Assembly: GCF_014280435.1 (NCBI RefSeq)
Contig: NZ_CP060388.1
Location: 3,485,501-3,549,500, forward strand
Length of the DNA stretch: 64,000 nt
Reading direction: 5' to 3'
Source: Sphingobium sp. KCTC 72723
GTDB lineage: Bacteria > Pseudomonadota > Alphaproteobacteria > Sphingomonadales > Sphingomonadaceae
Both the position numbers and the translations under genes were made by a program. Positions 42,415-50,425 of the stretch are shown piece by piece. Each line of letters opens with the position of its first letter. The stretch's first letter is position 1. The notes under the pieces are model-generated. The model was given only the letters and a program-made list of their open reading frames with translations. It did no database searches and was not told the origin of the DNA.

Positions 42415-43566
42415 ATGTTCGAGCCATTCCCCGGAAATTATGTCTGGAACCTGGCCACCAATCTGGCGCTGGTATGTGGCGGCAATCATGGCGAGATTGA
42501 CGAAGCGAACCGGCCGATCATTGAGGCGGCCAAGGCCGGGGCGGACGCGGGCAGCGCGCGGATGTTCGATAGCTGGATCGCGGTCGCCGATCAGGTCGCG
42601 GCCAATGCGGCGGCGGACGAGGCGGCGGGCTATGCCCTGTCGGCGGGGACCAAATATCTGCGCGCATCGGGCTATTACCTGGCCGCAGAACGGATGCAGA
42701 GCCGCGATTATGCGCCACGCTGGGCAGCCTATGACCGGGGGCTGGACCTCTATGCCAAAGGCGCAGCGCTGCGCGGATTGCATGTCGATCGTGTCGAGAT
42801 AGCCTATGAGGGCAGCGCCTACCCTGCCCTGTTCGTTCATGACGGATCGGGAACGGCGCGCCCCGCTCTGGTGTCGGTCAATGGCCTGGATTCGATGAAG
42901 GAGCAGGTCAATATGGCCGGTCATGGCGCGGCCAATCTGGAGCGGGGGATCAACACCCTGTTCGTCGATCAGCCCGGCACCGGCGAGGCGTTGCGCAAGC
43001 GCGGGCTGACAGCGGTGTTCGACGCGGAACGGTGGGGATCGCCCGCGTTCGACTATCTTCTCACCCGGTCCGACGTGATCCATGACAGGATCGGCATATT
43101 CGGCCTGTCCTTCGGCGGCTATCATGCGCCGCGCATCGCCGCCAATGATCCGCGCTATGCGCTGTGCGCGGTGATGGGCGCGAACCATGTCTGGGGCCAG
43201 CGCCAGCGCGAGCGCGTCGCCAATGAAGGCGAAAATCCGGTGCCTCATTATTGGGACCATGTGATGTGGGTGTTCGGCATCGACAATCAGGCGGATTTCC
43301 TGACCTATGCCGACCAGATCACATTGGACGGGCAGGTGGAAAAGATCCGTATGCCGTTCCTGATCACCCATGGCGAAAATGACCGGCAGATCCCGGCGTT
43401 TAATGCGCATCTGAGTTATGATCAGGCGGTCAACAGTACCAAGCGGACGTTGCGGATGTTCACCAAAGCGGATTTCGAGGTCGAGCATTGTGGCGCGGAC
43501 AATGGCACCGGGATGCGCGACTATATCGCCGACTGGTGCGCGGCGACCTTTGCGGAAATGGGCTGA
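42415..43566 (+). CDS. Alpha/beta hydrolase of the FrsA/pseudooxynicotine-hydrolase type
   Basis: 383 residues from the ATG at 42415 (GAGAGGATTTGC upstream); 42370 is an unlikely earlier start. A helical N-terminal cap of about 120 residues (ALSAGTKYLRASGYYLAAER) precedes the hydrolase core, with SVNGLDSMKEQ, the nucleophile elbow GLSFGG (Ser232), the acid in THGENDRQIP and the His in VEHCGADNG. This layout matches 2,6-dihydropseudooxynicotine hydrolase and FrsA relatives, some of which cleave C-C bonds of diketones. The stop overlaps the next ATG (TGATG), so it is coupled to the VOC gene. It is probably the hydrolytic step after ring cleavage; the substrate is unknown. Confidence 0.88.
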   Translation: MFEPFPGNYVWNLATNLALVCGGNHGEIDEANRPIIEAAKAGADAGSARMFDSWIAVADQVAANAAADEAAGYALSAGTKYLRASGYYLAAERMQSRDYAPRWAAYDRGLDLYAKGAALRGLHVDRVEIAYEGSAYPALFVHDGSGTARPALVSVNGLDSMKEQVNMAGHGAANLERGINTLFVDQPGTGEALRKRGLTAVFDAERWGSPAFDYLLTRSDVIHDRIGIFGLSFGGYHAPRIAANDPRYALCAVMGANHVWGQRQRERVANEGENPVPHYWDHVMWVFGIDNQADFLTYADQITLDGQVEKIRMPFLITHGENDRQIPAFNAHLSYDQAVNSTKRTLRMFTKADFEVEHCGADNGTGMRDYIADWCAATFAEMG

Positions 43567-43973
43567 TGGCCGATTTCACCTTTCATCATGGCGGGGTGAG
43601 CGTTCCCAGCCTGGACGCGGCGATCGACTGGTATGGCCAGGTGCTGGGATTCGAGGTCGAGAGGCGTTTCTATATCGCGGCGGCACGATGCCATGCGGCG
43701 ATGGTGCGCAAGGGCGTGCTGCGCTTCGAGCTGTTCGAGGTGGAGGGTGCCGCGCCGCTGCCCGACGACCGGCGGCATCCGCCGTCCGACCTCCAGACCC
43801 ATGGCAACAAGCATGTCGCCTTTCGCGTCGATGATCTGGAGGCATTTCTGGTCGAGATGAAGGGCAAGGGCGCGGCAATCGCCTTTGTCGTGCGGGAGGC
43901 GTTTGGCAAAGGATGCTTCCTGCGCGATTGCGCGGGCAATCTGATCGAATTTGTCGAGGAGGCGGATCTTTAG
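43566..43973 (+). CDS. VOC-family (glyoxalase-like) protein
   Basis: 135 residues, starting MADFTFHHGGVSVPSLDAAI at 43566 within the upstream stop. A single VOC fold: FHHGGVSVP with a first metal ligand His, WYGQVLGFEVERRF, HVAFRVDDLEAFLVEM with the second His, and FLRDCAGNLIEFVEE with the Glu. Family members include glyoxalases, epimerases and small dioxygenases. It is coupled to the C-C-hydrolase-like gene and followed by a terminator. Confidence 0.88.
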   Translation: MADFTFHHGGVSVPSLDAAIDWYGQVLGFEVERRFYIAAARCHAAMVRKGVLRFELFEVEGAAPLPDDRRHPPSDLQTHGNKHVAFRVDDLEAFLVEMKGKGAAIAFVVREAFGKGCFLRDCAGNLIEFVEEADL

Positions 43974-44000
43974 GAAGTTCGCCCAGTTCGGGCATGTAGA

Positions 44001-44033
44001 AAACAGCCACTTATATCGCACAAGTGGCTGTTT
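44001..44033. terminator. Bidirectional rho-independent terminator
   Basis: AAACAGCCACTT (44001-44012) and AAGTGGCTGTTT (44022-44033) form a perfect 12-bp stem with a 9-base loop and a T-run after it. It serves the convergent VOC gene and the extradiol-dioxygenase-like gene. Confidence 0.9.
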
Positions 44034-44039
44034 TTGCTA

Positions 44040-45110
44040 TCATATTGCATGTTCGTCCGCTTGCGTAATATCCGCCAGTCTGCCCGTCACGGGCAGCTTG
44101 CCGGGGCCGGTCTTGCGGAACGGTTCGAAGCTGGCGCGGTCGGCGTCGAAAGCCATGTCCCAGGGGATATTGTCGCCCCGGAAAATGGGGGGGGCGTTGT
44201 TGGACCAGAGCAGCGAACCAAAGCGGAAGTCCCAGGCGCGCGGCACCCAATTGTCGTCCAGATAATCGGTGTCGGCATGATATTCCGCCTCGCCCGCTTT
44301 GCCGGGCATATCGCAATAATAATAGATGGCCGATGAGATGCGATGGCGCGAGATGCCGCCGGAGCTGTTCATCGTCTGGTTCTTCCAGCCCTTTGCCTCC
44401 ATGATATTCGCGCCGAGCATGACTTCGTCGATATCGTCCATGCCAAAGGCGATGTGCATGAATTTGAAATGGTCCGGCGCGATCGGCAGGTCGCAATTGA
44501 CCCAGAAGATCGCATGATGTTCGAACGTGCCGTCGGCGCGGGAAAAGATGCCCGTCCCCTTGCTATGATCGACATAGCGAAAGCCCATATGTCGTTCGTA
44601 AAATTCGAAGCTGCCGACATAGTCGGGCGAGAAGAAGACGACATGGTTGATCGTCTTGGGGATCGCCCTGCGCCGCCAGATGCGGTGCTGGTTGAAGCGG
44701 GGATAGTGGCCCGGCGTGTTGACCGGGCTGGCTTGACTGACCACCGGGCGTTTGGCCCAGACGCGCAGGGCGATGGGCTGGCCATCGGGGCAAAGGCAGT
44801 GGACAGTGCCGTCATCGTCGCGGCGGACGGGGACTTGGGTAGCGAGGCTGGTGGCAATCTGGTCTAGCGCGTCGGCGCTGTCCACGCCCCATACGGTTTC
44901 CTTCAGCCCATCGCCGGGGAAAGGATCGGGCGAGGGCAGGCGCGCGTCGCCATGGCGGTAGAGAGTGACGCGCGAACCGGAGGCAAGGCGAAAGATGGTT
45001 TCATGCTCGTCCGCTTGCTCCAGCGGCAGGCCGAAATCGGTCCAGAACCGCGTATGTTCCGCCAGATCGGCAACCCCGAAAATCGCGCTCTCAACGCCCA
45101 AAATGCTCAT
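44040..45110 (-). CDS. Type I extradiol dioxygenase-like protein (two VOC domains)
   Basis: 356 residues with two VOC modules. The N-terminal one (about 1-125; MSILGVESAIFGVADLAEHT) has lost its metal site; the C-terminal one (about 150-300) keeps the 2-His-1-Glu facial triad as H156 (INHVVFF), H219 (MHIAFGMDD) and E276 (AEYHADT). This is the layout of catechol 2,3- and 2,3-dihydroxybiphenyl 1,2-dioxygenases. A roughly 55-residue C-terminal extension follows. Aromatic ring cleavage is the expected role, but close relatives sometimes act on other substrates. GAGG precedes the ATG. It is transcribed alone between two hairpins. Confidence 0.85.
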   Translation of the reverse strand: MSILGVESAIFGVADLAEHTRFWTDFGLPLEQADEHETIFRLASGSRVTLYRHGDARLPSPDPFPGDGLKETVWGVDSADALDQIATSLATQVPVRRDDDGTVHCLCPDGQPIALRVWAKRPVVSQASPVNTPGHYPRFNQHRIWRRRAIPKTINHVVFFSPDYVGSFEFYERHMGFRYVDHSKGTGIFSRADGTFEHHAIFWVNCDLPIAPDHFKFMHIAFGMDDIDEVMLGANIMEAKGWKNQTMNSSGGISRHRISSAIYYYCDMPGKAGEAEYHADTDYLDDNWVPRAWDFRFGSLLWSNNAPPIFRGDNIPWDMAFDADRASFEPFRKTGPGKLPVTGRLADITQADEHAI

Positions 45111-45240
45111 GCATAACTCCTCATCCTGGGCATCATCATGGCGGCGCGGGGGACGGCGTGGAAACGCATTTCATGGGACGCTGCTATCGGTGGGGCGGAT
45201 AGGTGGGGGCTATCGACAAAAAAGCAGCGCGCGAGGCCCG

Positions 45241-45281
45241 CCCCTACCCCCGGCCCCTACCTTGAAGGGGAGGGGTGATTT
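45241..45281. repeat. C-rich/G-rich imperfect hairpin
   Basis: CCCCTACC followed by TTGAA and GGGGAGGGG forms an imperfect stem, with further CCCCTACCCCC upstream. It lies after the 76-residue protein gene (minus strand) and may act as a terminator or as one of the REP-like intergenic elements common in sphingomonads. The region 45111-45240 has nothing else. Confidence 0.35.
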
Positions 45282-45290
45282 TAAGTTGCG

Positions 45291-45521
45291 CTACCCACGG
45301 CGGAACAGGATCGTCAGCAGGAACAGGATCGTGCGCCAGTCCAGCAGTTTGAGCGCCGCGCGCGCCTCTGCCGGGGTGAGTTTGGCGACCATCGGCATCG
45401 CGCCGAATATCTTGCACCGGATGATGAGCGCATTGCCTTCCCGCGCGATCTTGCGAACGGTCATCAGTTCCTTGTCCTGCGCATCGAGGATTTTCATGAC
45501 CGGCGGTTTGCTGTTCGTCAT
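45291..45521 (-). CDS. 76-residue protein coupled to the FAD oxidoreductase
   Basis: MTNSKPPVMKILDAQDKELM, MTVRKIAREGNALIIRCKIF, then MPMVAKLTPAEARAALKLLD and a hydrophobic C-terminus ILFLLTILFRRG. The start overlaps the end of the upstream FAD gene by 4 bp (ATGA). It looks like a small beta-sheet protein with a C-terminal membrane-associated helix. Family not recognised. The coupling suggests it acts together with the oxidoreductase, perhaps as a membrane tether or subunit. Confidence 0.6.
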   Translation of the reverse strand: MTNSKPPVMKILDAQDKELMTVRKIAREGNALIIRCKIFGAMPMVAKLTPAEARAALKLLDWRTILFLLTILFRRG

Positions 45522-47107
45522 TGCACGGCTCCTGCGCAGACCTTGTCATAATCAATGCCCATATCGTCCATCATCTGGATCGCGGTGGCGCGGCCTGCGC
45601 CGAAGACGCCGCCGCCCGGATGCATGAAGGGGCCGACGAGATAGAGGCTGTCGATCCCCGGCACACGGAAATGGCCCAGATCAGGCGTCGGGCGGTGGCC
45701 GACAGTCTGATACATGAAGGGCGCGCAGCCATGAATGTCGCCCTTGACGAAACTGGCCGGGCTGTCGCGTTCATGATCGAGGGGCGAGCGGACCAGCGAT
45801 CCAATGATATTATCCTCGTCCAGATTGGAGTAGAAAAGGCGATATTGGCGCAGGCTTTCTTCCGCGATTTCTTCCTTCATCCGGTCCCATGCCGCCGGGC
45901 CGCCTTCGTGCAGATCATAGGGGGCGAAGGTGACGCCGTAGAATATGCCACCACCGGCTGGCGCGCGGCTGGGGTCGTTTGACGTGTTATCGCCGCCCGC
46001 GATCAGGCGACGGGGTGGCACCACGCCCCGGCGCAAATGGTCGTAGTCCAGCAGCATGTCGCGCATCGTATGGGTCTGGAGCAATTCGGTCATCACCCCG
46101 CCCTCGGCTTCGGCCCAGCGCAATTTCGCCTTTTCTTTCAAGGCCATGTGCAACAGGTTGATCGAGAAGGTGGAGGGCGTGACCCGTTCCGCGCGTTGCA
46201 GTACGGGTTCGGGGGTTTCGCTGACGAATTTGCGCAGCACATGGGGATGGATCGCGCCGATGACGCCATCCTTCGCCATGATGGTTTCGCCGTCGGTCAG
46301 TTCCAAGCCCGTCGCCTTGCCCGACGAGACGATGACTCGCTTCACCTCCGCATTGCAGCGCACTTCGCCGCCCATATGTTCGATCGCGCGGACCAGCGCC
46401 TTGCTCAGTTCGCCCGATCCGCCTTTGGGCATCGACACGCCATAGGTATGAATGATGCCAGGCATCAGCAGAGCGCCCATGCCCGTCCCCAGTTCGTCGG
46501 GCATCTGGAGATTTTCGGTGACGAGGCGGACGATATGGATTTTCAGCCGGTCGCTTTCGAAATATTGGTTCACCACATCGAGCGCGGACCGCTGCATCAC
46601 GTCGAGCAGGAAGCGCCCCTCCTCCGACTGGTCCATCATCGCGACGAAAGCACCCATCGGGAAGGGCGGCGCGTAAAGGCCGCCCATGAACATCGGCAGC
46701 ACGCTCTGGCTGATGCGAACGAAGCGGCGATAGGCGTCGGCATCGCGCGGGCTATATTGGGAGATTTCCTGACAGGTGCGGTCGAGATCCTTCCAAGACC
46801 GCATGACGGTGCCATCGTCCCAGATGCTGACATGGGGCAATTCGGGATAGATATAGTCGAGGCCGAATTTGCCGATCAGGCCCAACTCGTCCTCGCGGAT
46901 CATCGGGTTGCCCTGGATCATAATATGGACGTTGCTATGTTCGTCATGCCAGTAACCCGGCGCGATGAGTTCGCGGGTCGACACGCCGCCGCCGAAATGG
47001 GGTTTGCGTTCGAGGACCAGCACCTTCTTGCCCGCCTTGGCCATATAGGCGGCGGCGGTCAGGCCATTATGGCCCGCACCCATGACGACGATGTCGTAAT
47101 TGCTCAT
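45518..47107 (-). CDS. Phytoene-desaturase-like FAD-dependent oxidoreductase
   Basis: 529 residues. An N-terminal FAD-binding fold, IVVMGAGHNGLTAAAYMAKA (GxGxNG), is followed by VLVLERKPHFGGGVSTRELI, the middle segment MPKGGSGELSKALVRAIEHM with a helix of the CrtI type, and the C-terminal FAD-binding block YLVGPFMHPGGGVFGAGRAT. Such proteins desaturate or oxidise hydrophobic substrates; besides carotenoids, relatives occur in bacterial degradation of terpenoid and aromatic compounds. It is the middle gene of an SDR, oxidoreductase, small-protein operon with overlapping starts and stops. Confidence 0.9.
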   Translation of the reverse strand: MSNYDIVVMGAGHNGLTAAAYMAKAGKKVLVLERKPHFGGGVSTRELIAPGYWHDEHSNVHIMIQGNPMIREDELGLIGKFGLDYIYPELPHVSIWDDGTVMRSWKDLDRTCQEISQYSPRDADAYRRFVRISQSVLPMFMGGLYAPPFPMGAFVAMMDQSEEGRFLLDVMQRSALDVVNQYFESDRLKIHIVRLVTENLQMPDELGTGMGALLMPGIIHTYGVSMPKGGSGELSKALVRAIEHMGGEVRCNAEVKRVIVSSGKATGLELTDGETIMAKDGVIGAIHPHVLRKFVSETPEPVLQRAERVTPSTFSINLLHMALKEKAKLRWAEAEGGVMTELLQTHTMRDMLLDYDHLRRGVVPPRRLIAGGDNTSNDPSRAPAGGGIFYGVTFAPYDLHEGGPAAWDRMKEEIAEESLRQYRLFYSNLDEDNIIGSLVRSPLDHERDSPASFVKGDIHGCAPFMYQTVGHRPTPDLGHFRVPGIDSLYLVGPFMHPGGGVFGAGRATAIQMMDDMGIDYDKVCAGAVQ

Positions 47108-47913
47108 TAATGCTCTCCAAAGAAGGCGCGGAATTGGGCGATGCCGGGGACGTGCGACGCGCAGCCGCCATCGGCGACGATCAGTTGCCCGGTGATGTTG
47201 CGGGCGGCGTCGGACGCGAGGAAGGCAGCGACCTGCGCGATGTCGTCCGGGTCGCCAAGCTGGTCGCGCAGGGTTTCGGCCTCCACCGCTGCGCGCAGGG
47301 GTGGCGGAAAGGCAGCGCGCAGCGCGGGCGTCATCGTCATGCCGGGCGCGACCGCGTTGCAGCGTATGCCATCGGGACCATGGCTGGCGGCGATGGACCG
47401 GGTCATCTGGATGATCGCCGCCTTGGACGAGCTATAGGCCGCCTGGATCATATGGCCTTGCAGCGCCAGATTGCTGACGGTGTTGACGATATTACCGCGC
47501 GTGGCGCGCAGATGGGGCAGAGCGGCGCGGCAGGCGACCATGGTGCCGCGCACGTTGACGGCATAGGTGCGGTCCCACAGCGCCATGCCCATATGTTCGA
47601 TATCGCCATCCTGCTGCGCAATGTCGGGACCGAGCAGGGCGGCATTATTGTGGAGAATATCGAGCCGACCGAAATGGGCGATGGTGGCGGCGATCATCGC
47701 CTGCGTGGAGACTTCGCTTTCCAGATCGAGCGCGACGGCCAGCGCATCGGGCAGGGTCGCGGCCAGCGCCTGTGCCACGTCGAAGGCAATGTCGGCGATC
47801 GCCACGCGCGCGCCACGCGCCGCCATCAGTTGCGCGGTCGCCGCGCCGATACCCCCCGCGCCGCCCGTGATGATCGCTACCTTGCCGTCCAGTCGGATCG
47901 CATCGGCCTGCAT
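47107..47913 (-). CDS. SDR-family oxidoreductase, first gene of the FAD operon
   Basis: 268 residues: TGGAGGIGAATA cofactor loop, an Asp-ending second strand (VAIADIAFD) suggesting NAD, NNAA, catalytic Ser in NTVSNLALQ and the YSSSK active site (Tyr-x3-Lys), then GQLIVADGGCA. Stop and next start overlap (TAATG) with the FAD gene. It is divergent from the HxlR regulator, with 97 bp between. Confidence 0.9.
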   Translation of the reverse strand: MQADAIRLDGKVAIITGGAGGIGAATAQLMAARGARVAIADIAFDVAQALAATLPDALAVALDLESEVSTQAMIAATIAHFGRLDILHNNAALLGPDIAQQDGDIEHMGMALWDRTYAVNVRGTMVACRAALPHLRATRGNIVNTVSNLALQGHMIQAAYSSSKAAIIQMTRSIAASHGPDGIRCNAVAPGMTMTPALRAAFPPPLRAAVEAETLRDQLGDPDDIAQVAAFLASDAARNITGQLIVADGGCASHVPGIAQFRAFFGEH

Positions 47914-47976
47914 CGCCCTCTCCTCTCTTGCTCTTGTCGCAGGGCATCATAAGGTGGGCGGCAGAGGGGAGAAGAC

Positions 47977-47992
47977 GGCACTTTTTTGTGCC
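47977..47992. promoter_or_regulatory. Short inverted repeat upstream of the HxlR gene
   Basis: GGCAC-TTTTTT-GTGCC, 5-bp arms with a 6-base spacer, lies in the 97-bp gap between the SDR operon and the HxlR gene, 19 bp before the HxlR ATG. It is a candidate operator for HxlR. Confidence 0.4.
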
Positions 47993-48010
47993 TTCGATTT
48001 TGTGGAAAGC

Positions 48011-48451
48011 ATGACGGATTTTGCCGATTTCGACGCCGGTCGCCGGGCCGGGCTGAACGCGCTGGCAGGCGAGATGGCGGTGCATGGCGCGGCGCGCGAT
48101 GCGCCCATTCGCACGCTGTTCGGGCTGCTGGGCGATCGCTGGTCGATGCTGATCCTGCTGTTACTGGGGATCGGGCCATTCCGTCACGCCGAATTGCGGC
48201 GATTGCTCGACCGGCTGAGCGCGGAGGGCAGTATTTCGCAGCGGGTGCTGACGCTCAAGCTGCGTCTGCTGGAGCGCAACGGGCTGGTCGCGCGCTCGGT
48301 GAGCGGGGATGTGCCGCCCAGGGTGGGTTATGCGCTGACCGATCTGGGGGGCGAACTGGTCGGCGAAGCGCGGGGGCTGTTGGGCTGGGTGCAGGCCAGC
48401 GGCGCCCGGATCGAGGCGGCGCGCGCCGCGTTCGATGCGATGGAGGATTAA
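48011..48451 (+). CDS. HxlR-family transcriptional regulator
   Basis: 146 residues from MTDFADFDAGRRAG at 48011 (GTGGAAAGC upstream). The HxlR winged helix is clear: IRTLFGLLGDRWSMLILLLL, then FRHAELRRLLDRLSAEGSIS, VLTLKLRLLERNGLVARSVS and YALTDLGGELV. It is divergent from the SDR/FAD operon and probably controls it. The 3' end overlaps the convergent LysR gene by 4 bp. Confidence 0.9.
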   Translation: MTDFADFDAGRRAGLNALAGEMAVHGAARDAPIRTLFGLLGDRWSMLILLLLGIGPFRHAELRRLLDRLSAEGSISQRVLTLKLRLLERNGLVARSVSGDVPPRVGYALTDLGGELVGEARGLLGWVQASGARIEAARAAFDAMED

Positions 48452-49476
48452 CCGGCGCTTCGCCCCGCTGCGGCGGTGTCGCTCTGGAACTGGGCGGACA
48501 GGGCTTCGTGGGTTTCGTCCTTCGGGCGGAGCAGGTCGAGCGAAACGACCCGGCCGTCGGCGGTGGCATCGACCGGCGCCTGTGCGCTGGCGACGATGCG
48601 TTCGACCAGCCAGCGGATCGCGGGATCATTATTGCTGCTGATATGCCACTGGATCGCTTCGCGGATCGGCGGCATGTCCAGCGGCACTTCGCGCAGGGTT
48701 AGCGGCAGATAGGCGGCCAGCTTGTTCGCCAGCCGCCGGTGCATGGTGGCGATGCGGTTGGAGCCGATGACGAGGCCGGGCAGCGACAGGAAGCTGGGGG
48801 CGACGATCTCGATCCGGCGCTGGCGCTTTTGCCGCCGCACGAACCAGTCCTCGAACGCCGAAACACGCCCGCGACCGAAGCGGGCGGTGACATGGCCGAG
48901 TTCGAAATAGAGTTCCTTCGTCATCGGCCCGGCCATGGCGGGATTGCCGTTCCAGCCGACGACGACATAGTCATCCTCGAACAATATCTGGCTCGGATGA
49001 TCGGCGGAAATCGCATAATCGATGGTGATGAGCAGGTCGACAAAGCCACGTTCCAGCGATTCCAGCAGCACTTCGGTCAGCGGCTGAACCTCGAACCGCA
49101 TGTTGGGGGCCATCTGGTTGACGTCGGTCAGCGCCGTCGTCAGCAGCACTTCGGTGATATAATCCGACGCCATCAGCCGAATGGAGCGGTCGCAGGTCGC
49201 CGGATCGAAGGGCGGCGGCACGGCGATGGTGGTGCGTATCTGGTCCAGCACGGCGCGGACCGGCTCCACTAGTCCTTCGGCGCGGGCGGTCAGCACCATC
49301 TGCCGCCCCTTTTGCACCAGCAGGTCGTCGGCGAAATAATCGCGCAGCCGCCCCAGCGCGGAGGATGTGGCCGATTGCGACAGGCAGATGCGATCCGCCG
49401 CCAGGCTGACGCTGCGTTCGCTGAGCAGCGCGTCGAGTGCCACCAGCAGATTGAGGTCGAGCCTGTCGAAGCGCAT
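48448..49476 (-). CDS. LysR-family transcriptional regulator
   Basis: 342 residues. MRFDRLDLNLLVALDALLSE starts a standard LysR helix-turn-helix (VSLAADRICLSQSATSSALG, LRDYFADDLLVQKGR), followed by a periplasmic-binding-protein-like effector domain (about 90-300) with IRLMASDYITEVLLTTALTD, resembling the NodD/NahR subgroup that responds to aromatic inducers. It lies 15 bp after the DenD-like gene in the same direction, so it is probably co-transcribed at the end of the TonB/sulfatase run rather than divergent from a target. Confidence 0.9.
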   Translation of the reverse strand: MRFDRLDLNLLVALDALLSERSVSLAADRICLSQSATSSALGRLRDYFADDLLVQKGRQMVLTARAEGLVEPVRAVLDQIRTTIAVPPPFDPATCDRSIRLMASDYITEVLLTTALTDVNQMAPNMRFEVQPLTEVLLESLERGFVDLLITIDYAISADHPSQILFEDDYVVVGWNGNPAMAGPMTKELYFELGHVTARFGRGRVSAFEDWFVRRQKRQRRIEIVAPSFLSLPGLVIGSNRIATMHRRLANKLAAYLPLTLREVPLDMPPIREAIQWHISSNNDPAIRWLVERIVASAQAPVDATADGRVVSLDLLRPKDETHEALSAQFQSDTAAAGRSAG

Positions 49477-49491
49477 AATATCTCTCCCGTT

Positions 49492-50421
49492 TCACCCCGC
49501 CGCTATCACCGACAATGCGTTGGCGACCAGCGTAGCAGCATCGCCATCATGGGCAAAGCCCGCACGGGCGGCGGCAGGCGTGGCGAGCGGGGGATGCGCG
49601 CCGAATGCCGCCTCCAGCCCGGCGTCGGGACGATAGCTGACAAGATCGGCCGATGTGCCGCACTGGCGCGCAATCTCAGCGGCCAGGTCGCCCATGGCGA
49701 TGCGCTGCGCCGGTAGAGTGACGACACGTGTGGCGGGCATCAGCGCCGCATCCACCGTCAGCGCGTGGACCAGATTATCGGCACAGCGCGCGACCGATTG
49801 CGCCCAGATGGTCGCGCCCTGCGATACCGGGCAGACGAAAGGTTGCCCCGCACGCAGGGCGTGGAACAGGTCGCTCATGAAGGCCGATTTCATCCCCGAC
49901 GGTCCCTTGGGCCGGGCGAGGATGCCGGGCAGGCGGACGCTGATCCCGTCGATTTCGCCGCGATGGTGCATCATAGCGACAGCGATTTCCATCATCGCCT
50001 TATGCCCGCCATAGACCATGCGGGGGGCAAGCGGGGTGGCGTCATCCACGCCCGCAGCCGGAAGCGGATCGCCGAACACCGCGATCGAACTGGCATAGAC
50101 GATGCGGGGGCAATTGCCCGCTGCCTTCGCCGCGTCCAGCAGGTCGTACATCGCGTCGATATTGATCCGGCGCGATGCGGCGGGGTCCGTTTCGGCTGCA
50201 CCGCCCGGCACGGTGGCCAGGTGGACGAGGGCATCGCAGCCGTCGGCTAAAGCGTCGGCCCGGACAGCCGCGGACGCGATGTCGCCGATCACCGCCCGCG
50301 CGCCAGCCGGGATACCGCCCGCCATCGCATCCATGCCGACGACATTTTCGCCTGCATCGAGCAGGCGCTGCACCAGTTGCCGCCCGACGAAACCGCCCGC
50401 GCCCGTTACGATGATCGTCAT
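49492..50421 (-). CDS. NAD-dependent epimerase/dehydratase, DenD-like
   Basis: 309 residues from MTIIVTGAGGFVGRQLVQRL at 50421, 4 bp after the sulfatase stop. An extended SDR: GAGGFVG cofactor loop, YASSIAVFGDPLP, the YGGHK active site (Tyr-x3-Lys) and ISVRLPGILARPKGPSGMKS. This arrangement with a short C-terminal domain resembles D-erythronate dehydrogenase (DenD) and uronate-type dehydrogenases that act on sugar acids. In the operon it follows a sulfatase, so its substrate may be a desulfated polyhydroxy compound. Confidence 0.85.
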   Translation of the reverse strand: MTIIVTGAGGFVGRQLVQRLLDAGENVVGMDAMAGGIPAGARAVIGDIASAAVRADALADGCDALVHLATVPGGAAETDPAASRRINIDAMYDLLDAAKAAGNCPRIVYASSIAVFGDPLPAAGVDDATPLAPRMVYGGHKAMMEIAVAMMHHRGEIDGISVRLPGILARPKGPSGMKSAFMSDLFHALRAGQPFVCPVSQGATIWAQSVARCADNLVHALTVDAALMPATRVVTLPAQRIAMGDLAAEIARQCGTSADLVSYRPDAGLEAAFGAHPPLATPAAARAGFAHDGDAATLVANALSVIAAG

Positions 50422-50425
50422 GGGT

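Noticed and set aside
45518..47107. Carotenoid biosynthesis enzyme (CrtI)
   Set aside because: The fold is CrtI-like, but no carotenoid genes are adjacent and the operon partners are an SDR and a small protein next to catabolic genes.
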